Source: Kribbella kalugense
Lineage (GTDB): Bacteria; Actinomycetota; Actinomycetes; Propionibacteriales; Kribbellaceae
Direction: 5' to 3'
NCBI RefSeq assembly: GCF_004365875.1
Contig: NZ_SODF01000001.1
Span: 620,001-684,000 of the forward strand
Length of the DNA stretch: 64,000 nt
Each line of letters opens with the position of its first letter. Positions within the stretch are counted from its first letter, which is position 1. Shown here in pieces: positions 16,170 through 24,316 of this stretch. The notes beneath the pieces were generated by a model. It saw only the letters and a list, made by a program, of their open reading frames with translations. It was not told where the DNA came from and did no database searches. The translations under genes and the position numbers were made by a program.

Positions 16170-17599
16170 CCGATAGTCACCGTCTGCTGCAGATCGTTGT
16201 AGCCGGTGCTCGACTGCCAGGTGCCGTTGTTCGCCAACTGCACCGCATACACGGCGTTGTAGGTCTCCGCGGAACCCGGCAGGTGAGCCTGTGACTGCAG
16301 TTTCGGATCCGCGATGTTGAGCAGGACCTCGTATTTGCCCTTGGGCAGCTTGACGCTCCAGTTCAGGCTCACGGTCTGGCCGGCGCCCCAGCGACGCGGA
16401 TCGGCCGGCACATTGATGCGGTAGGTGTGCTTGCTGTTCTGGAACACCAGCTGGACCTGACGTGGGTTGTACGGCGCCGCCCAGCCGTCGTTCCGGATCT
16501 TCACGCCGACCTGGACCTTGCCGTGCGACTGGCTGACGGTGCTCTGGGTCAGTGCGAACCGGTAGCCGAGCTTCTGCTTGGCGATCTCGATGTTGCTACC
16601 CCAGCTGGCCAGCACGTCCGGGTGGTACTCGATGTTCAGGAACGAGAAGTGCAGCTGGGCCATCTCGGCCGCGGCCGACGGCCACTCCGACCGAGGTGCG
16701 TCCACGCCGCAGGTCTCGCCGCCTTCGGGCACGTAATTGGTGTCCTGGGCAACGAAGTCCTTGTCCAGCTGAAGCGGATCGCTCAGATACGTGCCGAAGT
16801 CGTCCGGGCTGGCCAGGAAGCAATCGTTGTGCTGCCCGATCCGCGCCAGCGCCGAACCGTCGTACGCCTGATCCGCGGTCAGCCCTCCCGCGGTTCCCGT
16901 CGGTACGTCGTACATCCGCTGCTTCATGTACGGCGTCCGTACCTGGACCATCTTGTCCTTCGGTAGCGCCTGGAGCAGCGCATCGATGACGGCCTTGCGG
17001 TCGGCCCAGTTCTGGTCGGACACCTGGCTCGGGTCGGCCGGGTTGGAGAAGTAGTCCGTGTAGTAGCCCTCGCCCCAGAGGCCGACGAAGCCGGACTGGA
17101 CGACCGCGATCATGTCGGCGTTCTTCCGCAGGATCGGCGTCAGCTGCTTGATCTGCTTGACCACCCGCGCGACCGGCGCGTCGCCGTACGGCGTGGGCGG
17201 CGGCCAACCGTCACCCGGCAGGGCGTAGGCGAACCGGACGATCATCTTGACGCCGGCCGCTCGCGCGGTGTTGAAGTCGGCCTGCATCAGGTCGAGGTAG
17301 TGCTTGTCGATCACGTCCTGCTTGGAGAACTTCTCCAGGTAGAACAGCCGGAGGATCTGGGTGATGTGCTCTTGCGTGCGGAAGTTGCGGAGCGTGGTCA
17401 CGTTCAGCGGGACGTAGCCGGAGTTGTCGGCGTAGTAGTGCGTCTCGGCGTGGTGGTAGAAACCGCGCTCCTGGTTGGAGATCACCTCGTCGGAGGTGGT
17501 GTAGGTGCGGGTCGTGGACGGGGGAGCGTTGTGCGCCAGTGCTTGCTGCGTCGGCAGTAGCAGGCTGATCGCCGCGAGAGCTGCGGCAAGCCGTCTCAT
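16166..17599 (-). CDS. secreted DUF4874/DUF4832-type protein (paralogue 2)
   Basis: A 477-residue protein with a Sec signal peptide (MRRLAAALAAISLLLPTQQALA). The N-terminal domain (SNQERGFYHHAETHYY; ILRLFYLEKF; GVKMIVRFAYA) has the strand/helix order of a TIM barrel and matches DUF4874. The middle and end (IGQHNDCFLASPDDFGTY, GGETCGVDAPRSEWPSAAAEM) match DUF4832, ending in a beta-sandwich. These domains are thought to be glycoside-hydrolase-like but lack assigned chemistry. GAGGAG precedes the ATG. It follows its paralogue by 16 bp, so the two are one operon under the ROK regulator. Confidence 0.82.
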   Translation of the reverse strand: MRRLAAALAAISLLLPTQQALAHNAPPSTTRTYTTSDEVISNQERGFYHHAETHYYADNSGYVPLNVTTLRNFRTQEHITQILRLFYLEKFSKQDVIDKHYLDLMQADFNTARAAGVKMIVRFAYALPGDGWPPPTPYGDAPVARVVKQIKQLTPILRKNADMIAVVQSGFVGLWGEGYYTDYFSNPADPSQVSDQNWADRKAVIDALLQALPKDKMVQVRTPYMKQRMYDVPTGTAGGLTADQAYDGSALARIGQHNDCFLASPDDFGTYLSDPLQLDKDFVAQDTNYVPEGGETCGVDAPRSEWPSAAAEMAQLHFSFLNIEYHPDVLASWGSNIEIAKQKLGYRFALTQSTVSQSHGKVQVGVKIRNDGWAAPYNPRQVQLVFQNSKHTYRINVPADPRRWGAGQTVSLNWSVKLPKGKYEVLLNIADPKLQSQAHLPGSAETYNAVYAVQLANNGTWQSSTGYNDLQQTVTIG

Positions 17600-17615
17600 G
17601 GGGTATCTCCTCGAA

Positions 17616-19352
17616 CTAGCTGACGGTGAGGGTCTGCAGGAGCGAGTTCATTCCGGTGGCCGCGTCCCAGGTGCCTTGGTTCGCGAGGCGGATGGAGTAC
17701 TCGGGGCGAGTGGACAGGAGGGGATCCGGCAGGTTCAGTAGCAGGGAGTACGAACCTGCCGGAAGACTGGTCGGCAGCGTGAGGGTCTGCGACACGGTGG
17801 TCGACGTACCAGCGGTCCAGCGACGTGGGTCGGAGTTCATCGCGAGCTTGTAGGTGGAGCCGGTCGACGTGTTCCGCAGTACCAGCTCGAGGTTGCGTGG
17901 GTTGAACGGTGTCGAGTAGCCGTCGTTGTGGACGGTGAACGAGATCGGCAGGCTGCCGCCGGGGGATGCGGTCGCGGGGTACGTGCCGGACTCGAGGCGG
18001 AAGCGGTAGCCGAGATTCTTGCTGATGTCGGCGAGGCAGCCGCCGGTGTTCCACGAGTTCAGGACGGTCGGCTCGTAGTCGGTATTGATGAACGACCAGT
18101 GGAACTGCGCGAGCTCGCTGGTCGCGGTCGGGCAGTCCGAGCGGGGTGGGTTCGAGCCGCAGGTCTCGCCGCCCATCGCGACGTACGTCGTGTCGGCCTG
18201 GAGGTACGGGTACTCGACGGCGGTGTTCTCGTAGGTGCCGAAGTCGTCGGGGCTGGCGAGGAAGCAGTCGTTGTGATGACCGATCCGAGGCAGCGCCGAG
18301 CCGTTGTAGGCGTCGCTCGGTTGTACTGCGCTTGTCGAGTACATGGTCCGCTTGAACTTCGGCGTACGGAGCTGGATCATCCGGCTCGACGGAACGACGC
18401 TCAGCAGCTTGTCGGTAACGGCCTTGCGGTTGGCCCAGTCCGTGCTCGAGACAGTGCCGGCGTTGCCGAAGTTCTGCGTGTAGTACCACTCACCCCACGC
18501 GCCGATCAGCCCTGCCTGGACGACCGCGATCACGTCCTGACCAGCGCTGAGGTACGGCGCCAATTGGTCGAGATGCGCCAGGATCCGGTCCTTGGTGGTG
18601 TCGTCGCCCGCGGTCGAGGTGGTGTAGGCGAACCGGAGGACCATCTTGAGACCGGCCGCGCGGACGGTGTTGATCTGCTGCTGGAGTTGGTCGAGCGCGG
18701 CCTGGGCGATCGGGCCGTTCTTGTACTCGGCCAGGTAGAACACGCACATCACCAGCGAGATGCCCTGGCCGGTGCGGTAGCTCTCCAGCGTGCTCTGCGA
18801 GAAGTCGGCTTTGTCGCAGTCGCCGGTGTGGTGGTAGAAACCGCGCTCCGGATTCGCGAAGTTCTCCGAGGACGGTGTGTAGGTCACGTCGCCGCTGGAG
18901 CCGCCGCCGGAGTACGTCTGGGTGTACTTCGTTGAGGTCTCGAGGGGAGCTTCGACCTGGAAGATCAGGTCGGCGTCGCCCGGGGTGGCGGTCTCGGCGA
19001 GGTCGGCCCGGTCGACTGTCCACTGGGCGACTCCGCCGGTGCGGGAGAAGGTGACCGTGCGGACGAGCGTCCAGCTCCAGCCGGTGCCGGTGTGTTGGTA
19101 GAGGGAGCCGTTCTCCAGCAGGTAGTCGGCGCCGATGCCGGCCTGCGCGAAGCCGGTCGACGGGTTGCGGTCGGTGTCGACGTACGCCCGGAGGAACTGC
19201 GGGGAGCCGGTGTAGGAGAAGCGGTAGGTGACGGTGGTGGCGGTATTGGTCGCGGTGGCGCCGCTGATCGTGGCTTGGGCGGGGGAGACCAGGAGGGCGG
19301 CGAGCAGCGCGCCGACGACGAGTGCACTGAGCAGGCGGAACGGACGCATCAT
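17616..19352 (-). CDS. secreted DUF4832-type protein with extra N-terminal beta domain (paralogue 1)
   Basis: A 578-residue secreted protein. A signal peptide (FRLLSALVVGALLAALLVSPAQA) is followed by an extra beta-rich domain of about 130 residues (TYRFSYTGSPQFLRAYVDTD) not present in paralogue 2. The DUF4874/DUF4832 part (NPERGFYHHTGDC, IGHHNDCFLASPDDFGTYEN, GGETCGSNPPRSDCP) is clearly homologous. The added domain could bind carbohydrate. Two adjacent ATGs (19352 and 19349) follow GAGAGGA; either may be used. It is the first gene of the pair, 55 bp after the ROK gene. Confidence 0.82.
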   Translation of the reverse strand: MMRPFRLLSALVVGALLAALLVSPAQATISGATATNTATTVTYRFSYTGSPQFLRAYVDTDRNPSTGFAQAGIGADYLLENGSLYQHTGTGWSWTLVRTVTFSRTGGVAQWTVDRADLAETATPGDADLIFQVEAPLETSTKYTQTYSGGGSSGDVTYTPSSENFANPERGFYHHTGDCDKADFSQSTLESYRTGQGISLVMCVFYLAEYKNGPIAQAALDQLQQQINTVRAAGLKMVLRFAYTTSTAGDDTTKDRILAHLDQLAPYLSAGQDVIAVVQAGLIGAWGEWYYTQNFGNAGTVSSTDWANRKAVTDKLLSVVPSSRMIQLRTPKFKRTMYSTSAVQPSDAYNGSALPRIGHHNDCFLASPDDFGTYENTAVEYPYLQADTTYVAMGGETCGSNPPRSDCPTATSELAQFHWSFINTDYEPTVLNSWNTGGCLADISKNLGYRFRLESGTYPATASPGGSLPISFTVHNDGYSTPFNPRNLELVLRNTSTGSTYKLAMNSDPRRWTAGTSTTVSQTLTLPTSLPAGSYSLLLNLPDPLLSTRPEYSIRLANQGTWDAATGMNSLLQTLTVS

Positions 19353-19380
19353 GCTTCCTCTCGCTGGGCGGGCGATGAGG

Positions 19381-19406
19381 ATAATCATGGAGTCCAGGGA
19401 AATTAT
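19381..19406. promoter_or_regulatory. possible ROK site upstream of the DUF4832 genes
   Basis: ATAAT and ATTAT arms flank a 16-base centre containing GGAGTCC. The same GGAGTCC core occurs inside the palindrome at 20567-20589 in front of the ROK gene, suggesting a second weaker site for the same protein. Weak evidence. Confidence 0.35.
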
Positions 19407-19407
19407 G

Positions 19408-20553
19408 TCAAGGTCTCAGGCCGGTGGTGATGGTGGATTCGACCTCCTCGAGCGCCAGCCGGACGGCGCCGAGCGCGACCCCTTCGTCGGCGAACGCGGA
19501 CACCCGGATCTCCGGAGTACGCAGGCACCAGCGGTCGAGCTCACGCCGCAACGGCTCCACCATCACGTCCGCCGACCGGGAGAACCCGCCCCCGATCACG
19601 ACCAGCTGCGGGTCCAGCGTCAGCACGAGGGCGGAGGTCCCAACCGCAAGATCACGCACGTAGTCACGAACCGCCTGCAAAGCCCCCTGATCACCCGCCC
19701 GAGCAGCAATAAACACACTCTCGAACCCAACCGACGTCGAGGCGTCCCGCCGGGTCGTGGTCTCGAGCCACGCGGTGAGGTGTTCGGGGGCTCTTAGCCA
19801 GCCTGCTGCTGGTAGGGCGCCGATCTCGCCTGACCAGTTGGCGAAGCCTCGGTGGAGTTTGCCGTCGATGATGAGGCCCGCGCCGGTGCGGAGGCCGGCG
19901 AGCAGGAACACCACGTCCTTCGCGTAGCGAGCGACCCCGTGCCACGTTTCGGCGAGGGCGGCGAGTTTGCAGTCGTTCTCCACCCGGACGGGGCCCGGCA
20001 CCAATCGCCGTACATGAGCGGCGAGATCGACTCCGCTCCACTCCGGGAGCGAGTCGGAGAGCATCACCTTGCCGGAGCCGTCGACGAGGCCCGTCGTCGC
20101 CACGCCGGTGGACCAGATCTGGCCCGCCTCGACGCCGGCTCCGGTCAGCGCCTTCGTCACGCAGCGGTCCATCACGGCGAGCCGCTCGCGCCGACCCGCC
20201 TCGGGGTCGACCGCGATGCGCGTCTGGTTCAGCACTTCGCCGTCGAGATCGGTGACCAGGGCAAGCACCTTGTGACCGCCGATGTCGACCCCGAGCAACC
20301 GGCCGGCCCCGGCGTTGAACCGGTACCTCCGCGCAGGCCGCCCGACGGACCCCAGCGCCGGCGCGACCTCGGCCAACCAGCCGCGTCCGAGCAGGTCGCG
20401 TGCAACATCTTCGGTCGACGCCCGGGACAGCCCGGTCCGCTTCGACAACTCGGTGAGCGTGAGCGGCTGATCGCCCCGCAACTCCCGCAGTACGGCGGAT
20501 GCGTTGAGCTGCCGCAACCGGGATAGATCCCCGCCGACCGGCTCCTCGCTCAT
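19408..20553 (-). CDS. ROK family transcriptional regulator
   Basis: A 381-residue ROK repressor. An N-terminal winged helix (LTLTELSKRTGLSRASTEDVARDL) is joined to a sugar-kinase-like domain (LLGVDIGGHKVLALVTDLDG, ATTGLVDGSG, IIDGKLHRGFANWSGEIG, LVVIGGG). The usual CxCGxxGC zinc motif of ROK proteins is absent. These regulators respond to sugars or sugar phosphates. GAGGAG precedes the ATG. It lies upstream of two secreted DUF4832 proteins on the same strand and opposite two sugar-type dehydrogenases, so it probably controls a glycan-use cluster. Confidence 0.9.
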   Translation of the reverse strand: MSEEPVGGDLSRLRQLNASAVLRELRGDQPLTLTELSKRTGLSRASTEDVARDLLGRGWLAEVAPALGSVGRPARRYRFNAGAGRLLGVDIGGHKVLALVTDLDGEVLNQTRIAVDPEAGRRERLAVMDRCVTKALTGAGVEAGQIWSTGVATTGLVDGSGKVMLSDSLPEWSGVDLAAHVRRLVPGPVRVENDCKLAALAETWHGVARYAKDVVFLLAGLRTGAGLIIDGKLHRGFANWSGEIGALPAAGWLRAPEHLTAWLETTTRRDASTSVGFESVFIAARAGDQGALQAVRDYVRDLAVGTSALVLTLDPQLVVIGGGFSRSADVMVEPLRRELDRWCLRTPEIRVSAFADEGVALGAVRLALEEVESTITTGLRP

Positions 20554-20566
20554 CGCGGCTCCTCAC

Positions 20567-20589
20567 GTTATCCAGGACTCCCGGATAAC
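20567..20589. promoter_or_regulatory. palindrome GTTATCC-N9-GGATAAC, ROK operator candidate
   Basis: Seven-base perfect arms, beginning 14 bp upstream of the ROK start in the divergent promoter. Position suggests autoregulation; the binding protein is inferred. Confidence 0.6.
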
Positions 20590-20660
20590 TATAAGCACTC
20601 GGACTGCGCACGGATCTCACCGTGTGGAAGGGCGCGCCGCACCCCTGTCCAGACCTGATG

Positions 20661-20670
20661 ACAACGTTGT
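20661..20670. promoter_or_regulatory. ACAACGTTGT palindrome, LacI-type operator candidate
   Basis: A perfect ten-base palindrome with central CG, the usual core of LacI-family operators, 54 bp before the dehydrogenase start. No LacI gene is in the window. Confidence 0.45.
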
Positions 20671-20694
20671 ACCGTGATCTGCCGACGGTCGATT

Positions 20695-20707
20695 CGAAAC
20701 GTTTTCG
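20695..20707. promoter_or_regulatory. CGAAA-CGT-TTTCG palindrome, second LacI-like site
   Basis: Five-base perfect arms around CGT, placed just upstream of the ribosome-binding site (AGGAGGA at 20712) of the dehydrogenase gene. Binding here would block transcription. Confidence 0.4.
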
Positions 20708-20723
20708 CATCAGGAGGACCAGA

Positions 20724-21704
20724 GTGTCCAACCCACTCAAGATCGCGACCCTCAGCTTTTGGCACGTCCATGCCGGCGACTATTCGAGGCAGGCACAGGC
20801 ACATCCCGGGACGGACCTGGTGGCCGTCTGGGACGACGACGCGGACCGCGGCAAGTCCGCCGCCGAGCAGTTCGGGGTGGAGTTCACCGACGACCTCGAC
20901 GCGCTGCTCGCCCGCGACGATCTCGACGGCGTGGTGATCACGACGCCGACCGACGTACACCGGGACGTGATGGTCAAGGCGGCCCGGGCCGGCAAGCACA
21001 TCTTCACCGAAAAGGTCTTGGCGCCGACGGTCGCCGAGGCCGAGGAGATCGTCGCCGCGACGGATGCGGCCGGCGTGAAGCTGACGGTGTCCCTGCCGCG
21101 GCTCTACCACGGCTACACGCAGGCGATCAGGGAGGTGATCGACGACGGCACGCTCGGCACGATCACCTACGGCCGGGTCCGGCTCTCGCACGACGGCGCC
21201 ATCCCGCGGGACGGGGTCGAGGGCTGGTTGCCGCAGCGGTTCTTCGAGCCGTCGACCGCGATCGGCGGCGCGCTTACCGACCTGGGCTGCCACCCGGTCT
21301 ACCTGACCCAGTTGTTCCTCGGCGCGCAGCCGGACACGGTCAGTGCGACGTACCGCTCGATCGCCGAGCGCGGTCTCGAAGACAACGCTGTCGTGGTCGT
21401 CGGGTACCCGGACCAGAAGATCGGCGTGATCGAGGCTGGGTTCGCCAGCAACAACCCGTTCACGATCGAGCTGTTCGGCACCGACGGGACGCTGACGTAC
21501 ACCGATGCCGGCAATGTGCTCACCGTGAACGGCGAGCAGGTGCCGGTGCCCGAGCACTCGCAGGACGCCTTCGCGCAGTGGGTCGACCACATCAACAACG
21601 GCACCCGCGCGGACGAGAACATCGCCCGCGCGACCGAGTTGACCCGATTGGTGGTGGCCGCGAACGAGGCCGCCAAGACCGGTAGCGCCATCGCCTACAG
21701 CTGA
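20724..21704 (+). CDS. Gfo/Idh/MocA family oxidoreductase (1)
   Basis: A 326-residue NAD(P)-dependent dehydrogenase. The Rossmann half starts IATLSFWHVHAGDYSRQAQ, with GVVITTPTDVHRDVMVKAARAGKHIFTEKVLAPTVAEAEE covering the EKP-like motif (here EKV). The C-terminal half includes GGALTDLGCHPVYL. Members oxidise sugars, inositols or glycosides. EKV instead of EKP and a non-GxGxxG start are mild departures. The GTG follows AGGAGGA. It is the first gene of a two-gene operon. Confidence 0.88.
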   Translation: MSNPLKIATLSFWHVHAGDYSRQAQAHPGTDLVAVWDDDADRGKSAAEQFGVEFTDDLDALLARDDLDGVVITTPTDVHRDVMVKAARAGKHIFTEKVLAPTVAEAEEIVAATDAAGVKLTVSLPRLYHGYTQAIREVIDDGTLGTITYGRVRLSHDGAIPRDGVEGWLPQRFFEPSTAIGGALTDLGCHPVYLTQLFLGAQPDTVSATYRSIAERGLEDNAVVVVGYPDQKIGVIEAGFASNNPFTIELFGTDGTLTYTDAGNVLTVNGEQVPVPEHSQDAFAQWVDHINNGTRADENIARATELTRLVVAANEAAKTGSAIAYS

Positions 21705-21715
21705 GGAGTACTCCG

Positions 21716-22708
21716 ATGATCAAGGTAGGACTCATCGGTGCCGGCGGGATCGCGTCGGCCCACATCAAGGGATACCAGCAGCACGCCGACAAGATCGGTA
21801 TCACCGCGGTCGCGGATGCCGTCGAGGAGACGGCTGCGAAGCGCGGCGAGGAGCTCGGCGCCACGCCGTACACGGATTATCGCGAGATGCTCGCCAACGA
21901 AGACCTGGACGCGGTCGACATCTGTCTGCCGCATCACCTGCACCGGGACGCGATCGTCGCGGCGGCGGAGGCGGGCAAGCACGTCCTGTGCGAGAAGCCG
22001 CTCTGCCTTTCGGCCGAAGAGGCAGCGGATGTGCGCAAGGCGGTCGTCAAGAGCGGTGTGACGCTGATGTGCGCGCACAACCAGCTGTTCATGCCGGCGG
22101 TGGCGAAAGCGAAGGAGTTGCTGGAGGCCGGCACGATCGGCACGGTCTACGAAGTACGGACGACCGACAGCTTCTACAACGACTTCGACCCGAGCTCGAT
22201 GGGCTGGCGGGCCAGCGCCAAGACAAGTGGGGGTGGCGAGCTCATCGACACCGGGTACCACCCCACTTATCTGATGCTGCACCTCGCCGGCGGGCTGCCG
22301 GTCGAGGCCACCGCGATGCTCTCGACGCACCGGTTGAAGTTCATGGAGGGCGAGGACTCCGCGCAGGTGCTGATCAGGTTCGACAACGGAGTCGTCGGTC
22401 AGCTGGTGACCAGCTGGGCCTACCAGCCGGCCGCCTCGACCGAACGCTTCTCCGCCGTCGGCGAACTCGGCTCACTGACCAGCGACGGTACGACGTTGTC
22501 CTACCGCCTCCGGTCCGGCGAGACCGAGTCCTTCGACTTCGAACCGGTTGACACCTTCATCGCCGAGATCGGCCACTTCGCCGACTCACTCGCCGGCAAG
22601 ACGCGTCCGCTGCACACCGAGGAGGAAGGCATCGCCGTCCTCGGCATCCTGCTCGCCGCGTACGAAGGCTCCCGCTCGAAGACCATCGCGCCGGTCCTGA
22701 AGGTCTGA
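21716..22708 (+). CDS. Gfo/Idh/MocA family oxidoreductase (2)
   Basis: A 330-residue dehydrogenase with a canonical Rossmann motif (VGLIGAGGIASAHIKGYQ), DAVDICLPHHLHRDAIVAAAEAGKHVLCEKPLCLS (EKP motif near residue 97) and catalytic-type GGGELIDTGYHPTYLMLHL. It lies 11 bp downstream of the first dehydrogenase and has the same domain plan, so the two may form an oxidation/reduction pair on a keto-sugar intermediate (inference from other Gfo/Idh pairs). A strong hairpin follows. Confidence 0.9.
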   Translation: MIKVGLIGAGGIASAHIKGYQQHADKIGITAVADAVEETAAKRGEELGATPYTDYREMLANEDLDAVDICLPHHLHRDAIVAAAEAGKHVLCEKPLCLSAEEAADVRKAVVKSGVTLMCAHNQLFMPAVAKAKELLEAGTIGTVYEVRTTDSFYNDFDPSSMGWRASAKTSGGGELIDTGYHPTYLMLHLAGGLPVEATAMLSTHRLKFMEGEDSAQVLIRFDNGVVGQLVTSWAYQPAASTERFSAVGELGSLTSDGTTLSYRLRSGETESFDFEPVDTFIAEIGHFADSLAGKTRPLHTEEEGIAVLGILLAAYEGSRSKTIAPVLKV

Positions 22709-22714
22709 TCGTTG

Positions 22715-22756
22715 CGTCCGAAGAAGTGTGGTCTACAGCCCACACTTCTTCGGACG
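22715..22756. terminator. bidirectional terminator hairpin, 17-bp perfect stem
   Basis: The arms at 22715-22731 and 22740-22756 are exact reverse complements with an eight-base loop. It fills almost the entire gap between the stop codons of two convergent genes and has no long U-run, as often in actinobacteria. Confidence 0.85.
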
Positions 22757-23665
22757 TCAGGCCTCGTGGAAGTAGAACGGCTTGGCCAGGTCGTCGAGCA
22801 GGTCCGGGTGCGTCGGGTGCCAGTCGAGCAACTCGGTCGTCCGGGTCGCGGTCGCCGGGTTGTCGATGGTGGCGAAGGTCGCCAGGAACCCGAGGTACTC
22901 CGGCGCCTGCTCGGGCGTGATCGAGCCGGCCGGGAGGTTCAGCCCATGACCGATCGCCTCGGCAAGTCGGCGCACCTCGATGCCTTCGTCCTGGACGGCG
23001 TGCAGGCGACTGCCTGCGGGAGCCGACTCGAGGGCGAGCCGATAGAGGCGGGCGGCGTCGAGGGTGTGCACGGACGGCCAGCGGTTCGAGCCCTCGCCGA
23101 CGTACGCCGCGAACCCGTTCTTCCGGGCGAAGGTGATCATCGAAGGCGCGAAGCCGGTGTGGTCGAGCTCGCTGTGGGTGATCGGTGGTAGCCGGACGAT
23201 CGACGTGCGAATGTCCTTGGCGGCCGCGTCGATGACGAAGTTCTCCGCGTCGATGCGGTAGCCGCTGGGCAGGGTGTCGTCCTCGGTTCCCGTGCGGTCG
23301 AGCGCGGCGAAGGCGAGCATGCCAGTGCCCGACGTCCCGACGAACGGCTTGCCGGTGCCGGCCAGAACCTGCGTCATCGCGCGGATGGCGGCGAGGTCGG
23401 TCTCCGCTGCGCCGGCCCGGTCGCCGGTAACCATCCAGTCGTGCCGGAAGGCGAGGTGTACGACGCCGTCGGAGGCGTCGGCCGCGGCGCGCAGGCCGTC
23501 GAGGTCGTTCAGGTCACCGCGGACCACGTCGGCGCCCCACTCGGTAAGCCTGGCCGCGGACGCGTCGGAGCGGGCCAGGCCCGCGACCGAGTGGCCGTGT
23601 TGCAGGAGATCCGGGACGAGGGCGGAGCCGACGTGACCGGACGCTCCGGTGATGAAGACGCGCAT
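22757..23665 (-). CDS. SDR family NAD(P)-dependent oxidoreductase (extended, epimerase-like)
   Basis: A 302-residue extended SDR. The nucleotide motif FITGASGHVGSALV (residues 4-17), GVVHLAF and a likely active region near TSGTGML / SGYRIDAENFV are visible; the classic YxxxK is not clear, placing it among atypical NAD-dependent epimerase/dehydratase proteins. AAGGGA lies eight bases before the ATG. It is divergent from a TetR gene, with two identical 19-bp palindromes between them, and is very likely the TetR target. Confidence 0.85.
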   Translation of the reverse strand: MRVFITGASGHVGSALVPDLLQHGHSVAGLARSDASAARLTEWGADVVRGDLNDLDGLRAAADASDGVVHLAFRHDWMVTGDRAGAAETDLAAIRAMTQVLAGTGKPFVGTSGTGMLAFAALDRTGTEDDTLPSGYRIDAENFVIDAAAKDIRTSIVRLPPITHSELDHTGFAPSMITFARKNGFAAYVGEGSNRWPSVHTLDAARLYRLALESAPAGSRLHAVQDEGIEVRRLAEAIGHGLNLPAGSITPEQAPEYLGFLATFATIDNPATATRTTELLDWHPTHPDLLDDLAKPFYFHEA

Positions 23666-23682
23666 GAGAGTTCCCTTCGAGT

Positions 23683-23701
23683 GATGTCATTGACTGACAT
23701 C
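23683..23701. promoter_or_regulatory. TetR operator copy 1 (GATGTCA-N5-TGACATC)
   Basis: A nineteen-base palindrome with seven-base arms, starting 18 bp upstream of the SDR ATG. The copy at 23719 is its exact reverse complement. Confidence 0.8.
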
Positions 23702-23718
23702 ACGATGCTACACCTTCT

Positions 23719-23737
23719 GATGTCAGTCAATGACATC
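23719..23737. promoter_or_regulatory. TetR operator copy 2 (GATGTCA-N5-TGACATC)
   Basis: Second operator, 36 bp from the first and 15 bp before the TetR ATG. This arrangement fits repression of both divergent promoters. Confidence 0.8.
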
Positions 23738-23752
23738 AGCTAGGATCGATCC

Positions 23753-24316
23753 ATGGGACGGTGGGAACCGGATGCGGCCGGGCGGCTGCGTGAGGCGGCG
23801 ATGGCGCTCTATGCCGAGCGCGGGTTCGACGGCACGACCGTCGCCGACATCGCCGACGCGGCTGGTGTCACCGCACGTACGTTCTTCCGGCACTTCGCGG
23901 ACAAGCGCGAGGTGCTGTTCGCCGGGTCCGAGCAACTCGAGCAGCACATGGTCCTGGCGCTGGCCGAGGCGCCGACCGAGGCGACTCCGATGGAGGCTGT
24001 CGCTGCGGCTGTCCTGGCCTCGGCCGAGTTCTTCGACGGGATGCGCCGGGACTACTCGCGACGCCGCGCGGCGGTCATCACCGCGACGCCCGAGCTGCGT
24101 GAGCGCGAGCTGATCAAGATGGCTACGTTGACGTCCTCTCTCACCAAGGGTCTGCTGGACCGCGGCGTCGCCCCGGACGTCGCCGCGCTGGCCGCCGAGA
24201 CCGGGGTCGCAGTCTTCCGGGTGGCCTTCGAACGCTGGCTCGTCGAGCCCGACAGCGTCCTGATCGCCGACGTCATCCGCTCGACCCTGAAGACTCTTTC
24301 GGGCCTGACTGCCTGA
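23753..24316 (+). CDS. TetR family transcriptional regulator
   Basis: A 187-residue regulator. The N-terminal helix-turn-helix (RLREAAMALYAERGFDGTTVADIADAAGVTARTFFRHFADKREVLF) is textbook TetR. The ligand domain is helical and ends SVLIADVIRSTLKTLSGL. It lies opposite the SDR gene across twin palindromes. The last 44 bp overlap the end of the convergent LtrA gene. Its ligand is unknown; such TetR/SDR pairs often respond to electrophiles or lipophilic compounds. Confidence 0.93.
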   Translation: MGRWEPDAAGRLREAAMALYAERGFDGTTVADIADAAGVTARTFFRHFADKREVLFAGSEQLEQHMVLALAEAPTEATPMEAVAAAVLASAEFFDGMRRDYSRRRAAVITATPELRERELIKMATLTSSLTKGLLDRGVAPDVAALAAETGVAVFRVAFERWLVEPDSVLIADVIRSTLKTLSGLTA

